From the NCBI RefSeq assembly GCF_900142185.1, contig NZ_FQZZ01000003.1, positions 124,001-188,000 on the forward strand: 64,000 nt of DNA. Reading direction: 5' to 3'. How positions within the stretch are numbered: the stretch's first letter is position 1; each line of letters starts with the position of its first letter. This stretch comes from Lutimaribacter pacificus. GTDB taxonomy: Bacteria; Pseudomonadota; Alphaproteobacteria; Rhodobacterales; Rhodobacteraceae. Under the pieces are notes generated by a model that worked only from the letters and a program-made list of their open reading frames with translations, was not told the origin of the DNA and made no database searches. Shown in pieces: positions 8,388 through 16,749 of this stretch. The position numbers and the translations under genes are program-made.

Positions 8388-10193
8388 ATGGCACTCAACG
8401 ACACAGTGGCGCGGGTGACCGACCGGATACGCACCCGCAGCGAAACGACACGCTCCGCCTACCTGGCGCGGATGCGCCAGGCCGGGCGAAAAGGCCCGAA
8501 CCGTGCGCATCTGAGCTGCTCGAACCAGGCCCATGCCTATGCCGCCACGGGCCCCGACCAGCAGGCGCTGGCGACGGGCCGCGCGCCGCATCTGGGGATC
8601 GTCACCGCCTATAACGACATGCTGTCGGCGCATCAGCCGTTTGAAACCTTCCCCGACGTGATCCGGCAGGCCGCGCGCGGCGCGGGCGGCACCGCGCAGG
8701 TGGCCGGCGGCGTGCCCGCGATGTGCGATGGCGTCACCCAAAGCCAGCCGGGGATGGAGCTGTCGCTGTTCTCGCGCGACGTGATCGCGCTGGCGGCGGG
8801 TGTCGCGCTCAGCCATGACACCTTCGATGCGGCGCTCTATCTCGGGGTGTGCGACAAGATCGTGCCGGGGCTGGTGATCGCCGCCGCCACCTTCGGCCAT
8901 GTGCCGGGCGTCTTCCTGCCCGCCGGGCCGATGACCAGCGGGCTGCCCAACGACGAAAAGGCGAAGGTGCGCCAGCAATTCGCCGCCGGCGAGGTCGACC
9001 GCGCCGCGCTGATGGCGGCGGAAATGGCCAGCTATCACGGCCCCGGCACCTGCACCTTCTACGGCACCGCCAATTCCAACCAGATGCTGATGGAACTGAT
9101 GGGCCTGCACCTGCCCGGCGCCAGCTTCGTCAACCCGAACACGCCGCTCCGCGATGCGCTGACCCGCGCGGGCACCGAACGCGCGCTTGCGATCACGGCG
9201 CAGGGGAACGAATACACGCCGGTCTGCGACGTGCTGGACGAACGCGCCTTCGTCAACGGGATCGTCGGGCTGATGGCCACGGGCGGGTCGACCAACCTGG
9301 TCATCCACCTGCCCGCGATGGCGCGCGCGGCCGGTATCGCGCTGGAGCCGCAGGATTTTTCCGACCTCTCGGCGGTCACCCCCCTGCTGGCGCGGGTCTA
9401 TCCCAACAGCCTTGCGGACGTGAACCATTTTCACGCCGCCGGCGGCCTTGGCTACCTGATCGGGCAATTGCTGGAGGCCGGGCTGCTGCACGAGGACGTG
9501 CAGACGATCGCCGGGCCGGGACTGGCGCGCTACACGACCGAGCCGGTGCTGGAGGGCGACAGCGTCACCTGGCGGCCCGGCAGCGGCGAAACGCTCAACG
9601 ACAAAATCCTGCGCCCCGCCGGCGACCCGTTCCAGCCCACCGGCGGGCTGACCCACCTGTCGGGCAACCTGGGCGAGGCGATCATCAAGACCTCGGCGAT
9701 TTCCGACGCGGCCCATGTGATCGAGGCGCCCGCGCGCGTGTTCGACAGCCAGGACGACGTGAAAACGGCGTTCCGGAACGGCGAACTGGACCGTGACGTT
9801 ATCGTGGTCGTCCGCTTCCAGGGGCCGCAGGCCAACGGGATGCCGGAACTGCACGGGCTGATGCCGCCGCTGGGCGTGCTGCAGGGGCGCGGGCACAAGG
9901 TGGCGCTGGTCACCGACGGGCGGATGTCGGGGGCCAGCGGCAAGGTGCCCTCGGCCATCCATGTCACGCCCGAGGCCATGGTGGGCGGGCCGCTGGCGCG
10001 GCTGGCCGATGGCGACCTGCTGCGGCTGGATGCGCACAAGGGCACGCTGGAGGTGCTGAGCCACGGCGCGCTGGATCGCCCCCCGGCAACGCCCGACCTG
10101 TCGGCCAACGGGCATGGCATCGGGCGCGAACTGTTCGAAATCTTTCGCCAGACCGTCGGCCCCGCCAGCGCCGGGGCGGGCGTGGTGGTATGA
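8388..10193 (+). CDS. edd: 6-phosphogluconate dehydratase
   Basis: A 601-residue Fe-S dehydratase of the IlvD/Edd family that converts 6-phosphogluconate to 2-keto-3-deoxy-6-phosphogluconate, the first dedicated step of the Entner-Doudoroff pathway. Family signatures include [19 protein letters not shown] near residue 110, CDKIVPG near residue 160, and a late [20 protein letters not shown]. Length matches Edd (about 600) rather than IlvD. The gene overlaps eda by four bases, so both pathway enzymes are made in a coupled manner. The ribosome site before the ATG at 8388 is only a G-run. Confidence 0.95.
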   Translation: MALNDTVARVTDRIRTRSETTRSAYLARMRQAGRKGPNRAHLSCSNQAHAYAATGPDQQALATGRAPHLGIVTAYNDMLSAHQPFETFPDVIRQAARGAGGTAQVAGGVPAMCDGVTQSQPGMELSLFSRDVIALAAGVALSHDTFDAALYLGVCDKIVPGLVIAAATFGHVPGVFLPAGPMTSGLPNDEKAKVRQQFAAGEVDRAALMAAEMASYHGPGTCTFYGTANSNQMLMELMGLHLPGASFVNPNTPLRDALTRAGTERALAITAQGNEYTPVCDVLDERAFVNGIVGLMATGGSTNLVIHLPAMARAAGIALEPQDFSDLSAVTPLLARVYPNSLADVNHFHAAGGLGYLIGQLLEAGLLHEDVQTIAGPGLARYTTEPVLEGDSVTWRPGSGETLNDKILRPAGDPFQPTGGLTHLSGNLGEAIIKTSAISDAAHVIEAPARVFDSQDDVKTAFRNGELDRDVIVVVRFQGPQANGMPELHGLMPPLGVLQGRGHKVALVTDGRMSGASGKVPSAIHVTPEAMVGGPLARLADGDLLRLDAHKGTLEVLSHGALDRPPATPDLSANGHGIGRELFEIFRQTVGPASAGAGVVV

Positions 10194-10831
10194 CCATGAC
10201 CCCGCAGGACATCGGCAAGGCCACCGAAGCGCTCTGCCGCAAGGCCCCTGTGATCCCGGTGCTGGTGATCGAGGATGCCGCCCACGCCGTTCCGCTGGCC
10301 CAGGCGCTGGTCGCGGGCGGCCTGCCGGTGCTTGAGGTCACGCTGCGCACGCCGGTGGCGCTCGAGGCCATCGCGGCCATGTCGCAGGTTGCGGGCGGCA
10401 TCGTCGGCGCGGGCACGGTGCTGACGCCGGATGATGTCACCGCCGCCAGGGCCGCGGGCGCGCAGTTCGCCGTCTCGCCCGGCGCCACCGACCGGCTGCT
10501 GGACGCCTGCGAGGCGGCGGACCTGCCCATCCTGCCCGGCGCCGCCACCGCCACCGAGGCGATGCGGCTGCTGGAACGCGGCTACGACACGCTGAAATTC
10601 TTTCCCGCCTCGGCCATCGGCGGGGCGCCCGCGCTCAGGGCGCTTGGCGGGCCGCTGCCGCAGCTGCGGTTCTGCCCGACCGGCGGGATCGACACGGTGA
10701 ACGCACCCGATTACCTGTCGCTGCCCAACGTGCTCTGCGTCGGCGGCAGCTGGGTCGCCCCGCGCAAGCTGGTGGAAAACGGCGAATGGGCGGCGATCAC
10801 CGGGCTGGCCCGGCAGGCCGCGGCGCTGTGA
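10190..10831 (+). CDS. eda: KDPG aldolase
   Basis: A 213-residue class I aldolase that splits 2-keto-3-deoxy-6-phosphogluconate into pyruvate and glyceraldehyde-3-phosphate, finishing the Entner-Doudoroff pathway. The Schiff-base lysine is in DTLKFFPA, the general-base glutamate in LEVTLRTP, and the phosphate-binding region in CPTGGI. The start ATG overlaps the edd stop (ATGA). Together with edd this indicates hexose breakdown by the Entner-Doudoroff route, common in marine alphaproteobacteria. Confidence 0.95.
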   Translation: MTMTPQDIGKATEALCRKAPVIPVLVIEDAAHAVPLAQALVAGGLPVLEVTLRTPVALEAIAAMSQVAGGIVGAGTVLTPDDVTAARAAGAQFAVSPGATDRLLDACEAADLPILPGAATATEAMRLLERGYDTLKFFPASAIGGAPALRALGGPLPQLRFCPTGGIDTVNAPDYLSLPNVLCVGGSWVAPRKLVENGEWAAITGLARQAAAL

Positions 10832-10840
10832 TCGCGCCGG

Positions 10841-11119
10841 TTACCCCTGCCCGCGCGGACGCGCGCCCGCCCCGCCCCGGCGGCGCGGTTTGCCCATCCC
10901 GTCCAGCCCCGCGCGCATGACCTGCGTCATCGGGTGATCCGGCGCATCCGCCCCGTAGCGGGCGATCAGCGCCTGCAGCGCCGCATGGCTGTCCTGCCCG
11001 TCCGGCAGGCTCAGCGCCCAGTCGAGGAATATCGTCCGGCATTCCGGCTCGGTGATCCCCTCGATCCGGTAGGATTCGAAAATCAGCCCCTTGGGGTCCT
11101 GTGCATCGCCCTTTTTCAT
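10841..11119 (-). CDS. conserved small protein coupled to glnE
   Basis: A 92-residue soluble protein. Its N-terminal two-thirds look folded (GLIFESYRIEGITEPECRTIFLDWALSL), while the last 15 residues are a basic glycine/arginine tail (KPRRRGGAGARPRGQG) that could bind nucleic acid. The ATG overlaps the glnE stop by four bases (ATGA) and has AGGAG upstream, so it is certainly translated with glnE. I do not recognise a named function. It converges with eda, 9 bases away. Confidence 0.7.
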   Translation of the reverse strand: MKKGDAQDPKGLIFESYRIEGITEPECRTIFLDWALSLPDGQDSHAALQALIARYGADAPDHPMTQVMRAGLDGMGKPRRRGGAGARPRGQG

Positions 11120-13911
11120 TGCCCTGCTCCTTTCGGCATCCGCCCGGTCACGTCGTCGATCACCTGCCCCGCGCGCGCGGTCAGCGCGGTCAGGTCCTGC
11201 TCCAGCACGGCCAGGCTGTCGGCCCCGGTTTCGCGCAGCATCATCGCGCAACCGCCCTCGCCCATGCTGCCGGGATCGAAGGGCTTGTCGCTCAGCAGTT
11301 TTGACACGGCCTGCACCTTCCAGCACAGCCTGTATGCGGCATCCAGCGTCGCGCTTTCGTCATCGCGCAGCCATCCGGCCTGCCGCCCCGCCTCCAGCCC
11401 CGCCGCAACCGAGCGGCCGGTGCCCCCGGTCAGCAGGGTCGCCGCCTGCGCCACCAGTTCCACGTCCTGCAACCGGCCCGGGCCGATCTTGGCGTCCCAC
11501 GGGCCCGCCGGCTGTTTCGCGGCGGCGATGCGCGCGCGCATCTCGCGCACCTCATGCAGCACGCGGGCGGCATCCTGCGGCGCGCCCAGAACGGTGCGGC
11601 GCACCGCCTCGACATCCGCCGCGACCCCGTTATCGCCCGCCACCGCGCGGGCACGGGTCAGGGCCAGGTGCTCCCACACCCAGGCCTCGTCCTTCTGGTA
11701 GCTTTCGAAGGACGCCAGCGAGGTCGCCACCGGCCCCTGCGTGCCCGAGGGGCGCAGGCGCATGTCGACCTCGTAAAGCCGCCCCTCGCTCATCAGCGCG
11801 GTCACCGCCGTCACCATCGCCTGCGTCAGCCGCGCGTAATAGGCCCGCGCCGCCAGCGGCCGCCGCCCCTCGGACGCCTCGACCCCCGCCGCGTCGTAGA
11901 TCACGATCAGGTCCAGGTCGGACGACGCATTGAGCCGCTCTGCCCCCAGCGAGCCCATGCCCAGCACCATCGCCCCGCGCCCCGGCGGCGCCCCGTGCTT
12001 GGCCGCGAACTGCGCCACCACCGCCGGGTAGAGCGCGGCGAGGCACGCCCCGGCCAGGTCGGCATATTGCGCGCCCGCCGCATCCGCGTCGATCAGCCCG
12101 CGCAGGTGATGCACGCCGATGCGGAAATGCCATTCCTTCGCCCAGCGCCGCGCATGATCGAGCTTGCGCTCGTAATCGTCCTCGTCCCCGATCCGCGCCG
12201 CCAGCTCGTCGCGCAGGGCATCGTGACCCGGCCAGTCGGCGAAGAAATCGCCGCCGATCACCGCGTCGAACACGCCGGAATTGCGCGACAGATGCGCCGC
12301 CAGCGCGGGCGAGGTGCCGACGATATCGACCAGCAGGTCGATCAGTTGCGGGTTCGCCTCGAACAGCGACAAAAGCTGCACGCCCGCCGGCAGACCGGCC
12401 AGGAACCCGTCCAGCGCCAGCAGCGCCTCGTCGGGCCGGGCGGCGCGGGCCAGCCGCTCCAGTATCTCGGGCTTCAGCCGCTCGAATATCTCGACCGCGC
12501 GGGCCGAACGCAGCGCGGGATAGCTGCGCCAGCGGGCGACGATTTCGGGGTTGAACTCGTGCCCGACCTCGACCTCGGCCGGGCCGCCGCCTTCGGGCGC
12601 GAAGAAGCTTTCGGTCAGGTCGTGCACCTCGGTCAGGCGGCGATGCAGGTCGGTTTTCAGCTCCTGCACCTCGCGCCCCATGAAACTTGCGAGCCTCTCG
12701 AACCCCTCTTCGGAATTGGGCAGGTCGTGGGTCTGGGCGTCGCGGATCATCTGCAGGCGATGCTCGACCTCGCGGTGGGCGACATAGTGATCGGCCAGCA
12801 CCCCGGCGGCATCCTGCGGAATCCACTCCTTGTCCGCCAGCACGCGCAGCCCGTCCAGCGTGCCGCGCACCCGTAGCTCGGGGTCGCGCCCGCCGGCGAT
12901 CAGTTGCCGGGTCTGGGTAAAGAACTCGATCTCGCGGATACCGCCGCGGCCCAGCTTCATGTTGTGGCCCGGCAGGGTGATCGGCCCGCCCAGCCCCTTA
13001 TGTTCACGGATGCGCAGGCGCATGTCATGCGCATCCTGGATGGCGGCGAAATCCAGATGCTTGCGGAACACGAAGGGCGTCAGGGTTTTCAGGAACTTCT
13101 CGCCCGCCGCGATATCGCCCGCGCAGGCGCGCGCCTTGATATAGGCCGCGCGCTCCCACGTCCGGCCAAGGCTTTCGTAATAGGTTTCCGCCGCCGCCAT
13201 CGCCAGGCAGACCGGCGTGACCGCCGGATCGGGGCGCAGCCGCAGGTCGGTGCGAAAGACATAGCCCTCGGCGGTCATGTCGCTCAGCATCGCCGACATC
13301 CTGCGGGTGGCGCGCACGAAGCTGGCGCGCGCCTCGTGCCAGTCCTCGGGGTCGAAGCGGGTTTCGTCGAACAGGCAGATCAGGTCGATATCCGAGCTGT
13401 AGTTCAGCTCGCCCGCACCCATCTTGCCCATCGCCAGCGCCACCATGCCGCCCGCCTGCTCGATATCGTCCTCGGTCGCGCCGGGCAGCTTGCCGCGCCG
13501 GATTTCATGGCCCACGGTCGCCCGCATCGCCGTATGGGTCGCCAGATCGGCCAGCCGGGTCAACGCGCCGGTGACCTGCATCAGCGGCCAGACCCCGGCC
13601 AGGTCCGCCAGCCCCGCCAGCAGCGCCACCCGCCGCTTGGCCTGCCGCAGCGCGACCGGCAGCACATCCGGCGCCGCGCCCTGGATATCGGCGAAAACCG
13701 CCTCCAGCGCCGCCTCGGGATCGTCCAGCGCGCCGGGCAGCCAGCCGGCCTCTTTCTCGGTCAGGCCCAGCAGATAGGGCGAACAGCCCCCCGCCCCCTC
13801 GACCAGCTTTGCCAGGTCGCCCGACAGGCCGGGCACGGCGGCGCGCGCCTCGGCGCCGCGATCGGGTTCGAAGGGGACAGGCAGGCGGGTGATACGGGAT
13901 GCGAAACTCAT
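11116..13911 (-). CDS. glnE: glutamine synthetase adenylyltransferase/adenylyl-removing enzyme
   Basis: A 931-residue bifunctional enzyme that adds AMP to, and removes it from, a tyrosine of glutamine synthetase in response to PII signals, so tuning nitrogen assimilation. Two nucleotidyltransferase domains are visible: the N-terminal deadenylylase with YSSDIDLICLFDE and the C-terminal adenylylase with ASSDLDLIVIYD. The start MSFASRITRLP at 13911 is preferred over an upstream in-frame ATG at 14016 because the intervening 35 residues look non-conserved. The gene is divergent from ybaK and coupled to a small downstream gene. Confidence 0.95.
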   Translation of the reverse strand: MSFASRITRLPVPFEPDRGAEARAAVPGLSGDLAKLVEGAGGCSPYLLGLTEKEAGWLPGALDDPEAALEAVFADIQGAAPDVLPVALRQAKRRVALLAGLADLAGVWPLMQVTGALTRLADLATHTAMRATVGHEIRRGKLPGATEDDIEQAGGMVALAMGKMGAGELNYSSDIDLICLFDETRFDPEDWHEARASFVRATRRMSAMLSDMTAEGYVFRTDLRLRPDPAVTPVCLAMAAAETYYESLGRTWERAAYIKARACAGDIAAGEKFLKTLTPFVFRKHLDFAAIQDAHDMRLRIREHKGLGGPITLPGHNMKLGRGGIREIEFFTQTRQLIAGGRDPELRVRGTLDGLRVLADKEWIPQDAAGVLADHYVAHREVEHRLQMIRDAQTHDLPNSEEGFERLASFMGREVQELKTDLHRRLTEVHDLTESFFAPEGGGPAEVEVGHEFNPEIVARWRSYPALRSARAVEIFERLKPEILERLARAARPDEALLALDGFLAGLPAGVQLLSLFEANPQLIDLLVDIVGTSPALAAHLSRNSGVFDAVIGGDFFADWPGHDALRDELAARIGDEDDYERKLDHARRWAKEWHFRIGVHHLRGLIDADAAGAQYADLAGACLAALYPAVVAQFAAKHGAPPGRGAMVLGMGSLGAERLNASSDLDLIVIYDAAGVEASEGRRPLAARAYYARLTQAMVTAVTALMSEGRLYEVDMRLRPSGTQGPVATSLASFESYQKDEAWVWEHLALTRARAVAGDNGVAADVEAVRRTVLGAPQDAARVLHEVREMRARIAAAKQPAGPWDAKIGPGRLQDVELVAQAATLLTGGTGRSVAAGLEAGRQAGWLRDDESATLDAAYRLCWKVQAVSKLLSDKPFDPGSMGEGGCAMMLRETGADSLAVLEQDLTALTARAGQVIDDVTGRMPKGAGQ

Positions 13912-14021
13912 GGCCGAAGATAGGCCATGGCACGCGCGCGGATGCAAGAGAGGACAGGCCGATTGCGGAACCGCGCGGTTTTGGGCAATCTTCGCGCGGT
14001 TTTGAACGAAAGGCATCAGGC

Positions 14022-14489
14022 ATGAGCAAAAGCATGGCCCGCGTGCGCCGCGCGCTGGAAGAGGCCGGGGTCACCCCCGATATCCGCGAAACCGACGGCG
14101 CGCGCACCGCGCAGGAGGCCGCCGATGCGGTGGGCTGCGAGCTGGACCAGATCGTCAAGTCGATCATCTTCCAGGGCCATGACAGCGGCCAGTGCCTGCT
14201 GTTCCTGACCGCGGGCGGCAACCAGGTGGATGCCACCAAGGCCGCCACGCTGGCGGGCGAGAGGCTGGACCGCGCAGATGCGGCGGCGGTGCGGGCGCAG
14301 ACGGGGTTCGCCATCGGCGGCGTCAGCCCGGTGGGCCACCTGAACCCGATCCGCGCCTGGGCCGATCCCCGGCTGCTGGAATTCAGCGAAATCTGGGCCG
14401 CCGCCGGCACACCGCGGCATGTCTTTCCGCTGCAATCCACCGAACTGGCCCGGCTGAGCGGCGCACAAGTGGCTGATTTCACGGCCTGA
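14022..14489 (+). CDS. YbaK/EbsC-family aminoacyl-tRNA deacylase
   Basis: A 155-residue single-domain protein of the YbaK/ProX family, which hydrolyses mischarged aminoacyl-tRNAs (such as Ala- or Cys-tRNA(Pro)) in the cytoplasm. Conserved motifs are the lysine in IVKSIIFQG, TAGGNQVD, and the late glycine-rich GGVSPVGHLNP. Its size is that of free-standing deacylases. It diverges from glnE, 110 bases between starts, and this gap contains two CGCGCGGTT motifs (13969-14004). Confidence 0.88.
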   Translation: MSKSMARVRRALEEAGVTPDIRETDGARTAQEAADAVGCELDQIVKSIIFQGHDSGQCLLFLTAGGNQVDATKAATLAGERLDRADAAAVRAQTGFAIGGVSPVGHLNPIRAWADPRLLEFSEIWAAAGTPRHVFPLQSTELARLSGAQVADFTA

Positions 14490-14498
14490 CCGCGAAAA

Positions 14499-14575
14499 TG
14501 TAAAAAACTTTCACATCACCCCTTGTCAGGGTCCGGCCGTCCTCCCATCTTGTGTAATGTGAAAGACATTCACAT
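14499..14575 (+). promoter_or_regulatory. two TGT-N11-ACA palindromes upstream of the DUF2852 gene
   Basis: Two palindromic sites of the same form lie 59 bases apart before the DUF2852 gene. The downstream one, ATGTGAA-AGACA-TTCACAT at 14557-14575, is perfect. The upstream one at 14498-14516 is the same with one mismatch (ATGTAAA...TTCACAT). The spacing is about 5.6 helical turns and the nearest site ends 20 bases before the ATG. This looks like a pair of operators for a dimeric regulator, possibly autoregulation or heat/stress control; the regulator is not identified. Confidence 0.65.
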
Positions 14576-14594
14576 CGCATCAACGGAGAGAGAC

Positions 14595-15026
14595 ATGACA
14601 CCCGCCGCACCCTATACCGAAGCGCCCTCCCGGCCCGCCGGCTGGCTGAGCCGCGCCGAGGCCTGGCTCGACGCCCGTGGCAAGGGCGCCTGGATCGCCG
14701 CCATGGTCCTTGGATTCATCTTCTTCTGGCCCGTCGGGCTGGCCCTTCTTGCCTACATGATCTGGAGCAAACGCATGTTCGGAAAATCCTGTTCCCACCG
14801 CCGCAGCCACATGGCCCGCCACGCCTATGGCGCGATGAAACCCAGCGGAAACAGCGCCTTCGACGCCTACAAGGCCGACACGCTGCGCCGGCTGGAGGAA
14901 GAGCAGGAACAGTTCGAAAACTTCCTGCAACGCCTGCGCGAAGCCAAGGACAAGGCCGAGTTCGACGAGTTCATGGAAGACCGCGCCCGCGAGGCCCGTG
15001 CCCCGCGCGAAGACGAAGACGCCTGA
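14595..15026 (+). CDS. DUF2852 membrane protein
   Basis: A 143-residue protein. After a 30-residue N-terminal region there is one clear membrane segment (AAMVLGFIFFWPVGLALLAY, about residues 36-56), then a basic region with HRRSH, then a highly charged helical C-terminus from about residue 85 that looks like a coiled coil. This arrangement fits DUF2852, of unknown function. Ribosome site GGAGAG is 7 bases upstream. Two strong palindromes upstream suggest tight transcriptional control. Confidence 0.85.
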   Translation: MTPAAPYTEAPSRPAGWLSRAEAWLDARGKGAWIAAMVLGFIFFWPVGLALLAYMIWSKRMFGKSCSHRRSHMARHAYGAMKPSGNSAFDAYKADTLRRLEEEQEQFENFLQRLREAKDKAEFDEFMEDRAREARAPREDEDA

Positions 15027-15099
15027 GACCGCGCGCCCCTGCGCCCCACGCCCGGCCCGCCCCTTGCGGGCCGGTCCCTTGTGCCCCAGAAAGATCCCC

Positions 15100-15543
15100 A
15101 TGACCTTTTCCGCCCTGCCCGACCCGCATCTGCAGCCCGAATTCTACGCCGATGTGCCGACAAAGCGCCTGCTGGCCTTTGTCGTCGACACGCTGGTCAT
15201 CGTGGCGATGTGCCTGCTGGTCCTGCCCTTCACCGCCTTTACCGGTGTGTTCTTTTTCCCGTTCCTGATGCTGGTGGTGGGCTTTGCCTATCGCGTGGCG
15301 ACCATCGCAAACCGGTCGGCCACCTGGGGCATGCGCCTGATGGCGATCGAGTTCCGCACCCATGAGGGGCGCACCTTCGACCTGGGCACCGCATTCCTGC
15401 ACACGCTGGGCTTTACCGTTTCGATGGGGGTTTTCGTGGCGCAAGCCATCTCGATCGTGCTGATGCTGACCAGCGAGCGCGGACAGGGCCTGACCGACAT
15501 GGTGCTGGGCAGCGTCGCGCTGAACCGCCAGGCGCGGCGTTGA
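15100..15543 (+). CDS. RDD-family membrane protein
   Basis: A 147-residue inner-membrane protein of the RDD family. An early Arg-Asp pair appears in KRLLAFVVDTLVI, and the second family motif is RSATWGMRLMAIE. Three hydrophobic segments are seen at about residues 25-50, 50-70 and 105-125. RDD proteins have been proposed to act in ion or small-molecule transport, but no clear substrate applies here. It follows the DUF2852 gene on the same strand by 73 bases. Confidence 0.85.
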   Translation: MTFSALPDPHLQPEFYADVPTKRLLAFVVDTLVIVAMCLLVLPFTAFTGVFFFPFLMLVVGFAYRVATIANRSATWGMRLMAIEFRTHEGRTFDLGTAFLHTLGFTVSMGVFVAQAISIVLMLTSERGQGLTDMVLGSVALNRQARR

Positions 15544-15620
15544 CCACGGCGTTCGGTGCCCCCTTGGCGGATGCGGGGCGGGTTGATAGTGTCGGCTCAG
15601 GTTGATTTCCGACGGACCCC

Positions 15621-16442
15621 ATGCGCCATACGTTACCCATTGCCCCGCAGTTTTACGTGACCGCCCCGCAGACCTGTCCCTATCTCGACGGGCGGATGGA
15701 ACGGAAGCTGTTTACCGCCCTGCAGGGCGACGCGGCCGAGCGGCTGAACGACACCCTGTCGAAGCAGGGCTTCCGGCGCTCGCAGAACGTGCTGTATCGC
15801 CCGTCCTGCGCCGATTGCGCCGCCTGCATGTCGGCGCGTATCCGGGTGGCCGATTTCAGGCCCTCGAAAAGCCAGAAGCGCACGCAGCGCCGCAACGCCT
15901 ACCTGACCCGCAAGGCGACCTCGCCCTGGGCGACCGAGGATCAGTACGAGCTGTTCCGCCGCTATCTCGACAGCCGCCACGCCGATGGCGGGATGGCCGA
16001 TATGGATGTGTTCGAATTCGCCGCGATGATCGAGGAAACCCCGGTGCGCACCCGCGTGGTGGAATATTCCGACAGCGAAACCGACCGGCTGGCCGCGGTC
16101 TGCCTGACCGATGTGCTGGATGACGGGGTGAGCCTTGTCTATTCCTTCTACGATCCCGACAGCACGCGCGAGTCGCTGGGCACCTATATCATCCTCGACC
16201 ATATCGAGATCGCGCGCGAGGCCGGCCTGCCCTTCGTCTACCTGGGCTACTGGGTGCCGGGCAGCCGCAAGATGGGGTACAAGGCCAAGTTCAGCGGGCT
16301 GGAGCTGTATGTCGGCAACCGCTGGGAAAAGATGCGCGACCCGGCGGATTACTCGTCGGAACTGCATCCGCTGAACACCGACCCGATCGCCGAGCAGGTG
16401 GCCAACATCACCCTGCCCGGGGCCCGTCCGGCCAAGGGGTGA
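15621..16442 (+). CDS. bpt: leucyl/arginyl-tRNA--protein transferase (Bpt type)
   Basis: A 273-residue aminoacyl-tRNA transferase of the ATE1/Bpt group that adds leucine (Bpt) to N-terminal Asp/Glu of proteins, marking them for the ClpAPS N-degron pathway. The N-terminal cysteine cluster CADCAAC (near residue 70) and CPYLDGR are family marks, followed by the C-terminal catalytic half with DHIEIARE and [15 protein letters not shown]. It is cytoplasmic. Function by family is strong; leucyl versus arginyl specificity is inferred from bacterial relatives. Confidence 0.9.
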   Translation: MRHTLPIAPQFYVTAPQTCPYLDGRMERKLFTALQGDAAERLNDTLSKQGFRRSQNVLYRPSCADCAACMSARIRVADFRPSKSQKRTQRRNAYLTRKATSPWATEDQYELFRRYLDSRHADGGMADMDVFEFAAMIEETPVRTRVVEYSDSETDRLAAVCLTDVLDDGVSLVYSFYDPDSTRESLGTYIILDHIEIAREAGLPFVYLGYWVPGSRKMGYKAKFSGLELYVGNRWEKMRDPADYSSELHPLNTDPIAEQVANITLPGARPAKG

Positions 16443-16609
16443 TCGCGGCATCGCGCGGCAGGGATTGCGCCTGCCGATGTCCGGGTGCCGGTTTGCGCAA
16501 CAAAAGAACGCGAAAAACTTTCCCTGCGACATAATATTCACGACTTCCGTGGTTGACGGCCCCCGTTGCCCCCCTTAGAACCGTGCGCACGCGAAGGAGA
16601 ACCCACCCG

Positions 16610-16657
16610 ATGACTCTCGTAGTAATCCTGCTGGATACATGGCGCATGGGCCGGTAA
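16610..16657 (+). CDS. ilvL: ilv leader peptide
   Basis: A 15-codon frame with a strong ribosome site (GAAGGAGA, 8-15 bases upstream) encodes MTLVVILLDTWRMGR. Six consecutive codons are Leu, Val, Val, Ile, Leu, Leu, exactly the end-products of the pathway whose first enzyme is encoded downstream. It ends 25 bases before a terminator hairpin and 92 bases before ilvB. This is the classic layout of ribosome-mediated transcription attenuation. A possible promoter is TTGACG at 16553-16558 with TTAGAA at 16575-16580. The peptide itself is expected to have no other function. Confidence 0.8.
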   Translation: MTLVVILLDTWRMGR

Positions 16658-16710
16658 CGGACACCATAACGGAACCCCATGCGCCCCCGACTGATCCTCG
16701 GGGGCTTTTT
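16642..16710 (+). promoter_or_regulatory. branched-chain amino acid attenuator
   Basis: The terminator is GCCCCCGA (16683-16690), loop CTGATCC, TCGGGGGC (16698-16705) and TTTTTCTT, a textbook intrinsic terminator. A competing 9-bp stem can form between GCGCATGGG (16642-16650, at the end of the leader frame) and CCCATGCGC (16676-16684), which touches the first two bases of the terminator stem. Ribosome stalling on the Val/Ile/Leu codons would free the leader end for this antiterminator. The overlap is small, so the precise alternative fold is uncertain. Confidence 0.7.
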
Positions 16711-16749
16711 CTTGGCGAATGACATGACGTTGATAGACGGAGCAAACAG

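Noticed and set aside
13505-14482. 325-codon minus-strand frame overlapping glnE and ybaK
   Set aside because: The frame is out of phase with glnE and its translation is a shadow of both genes.
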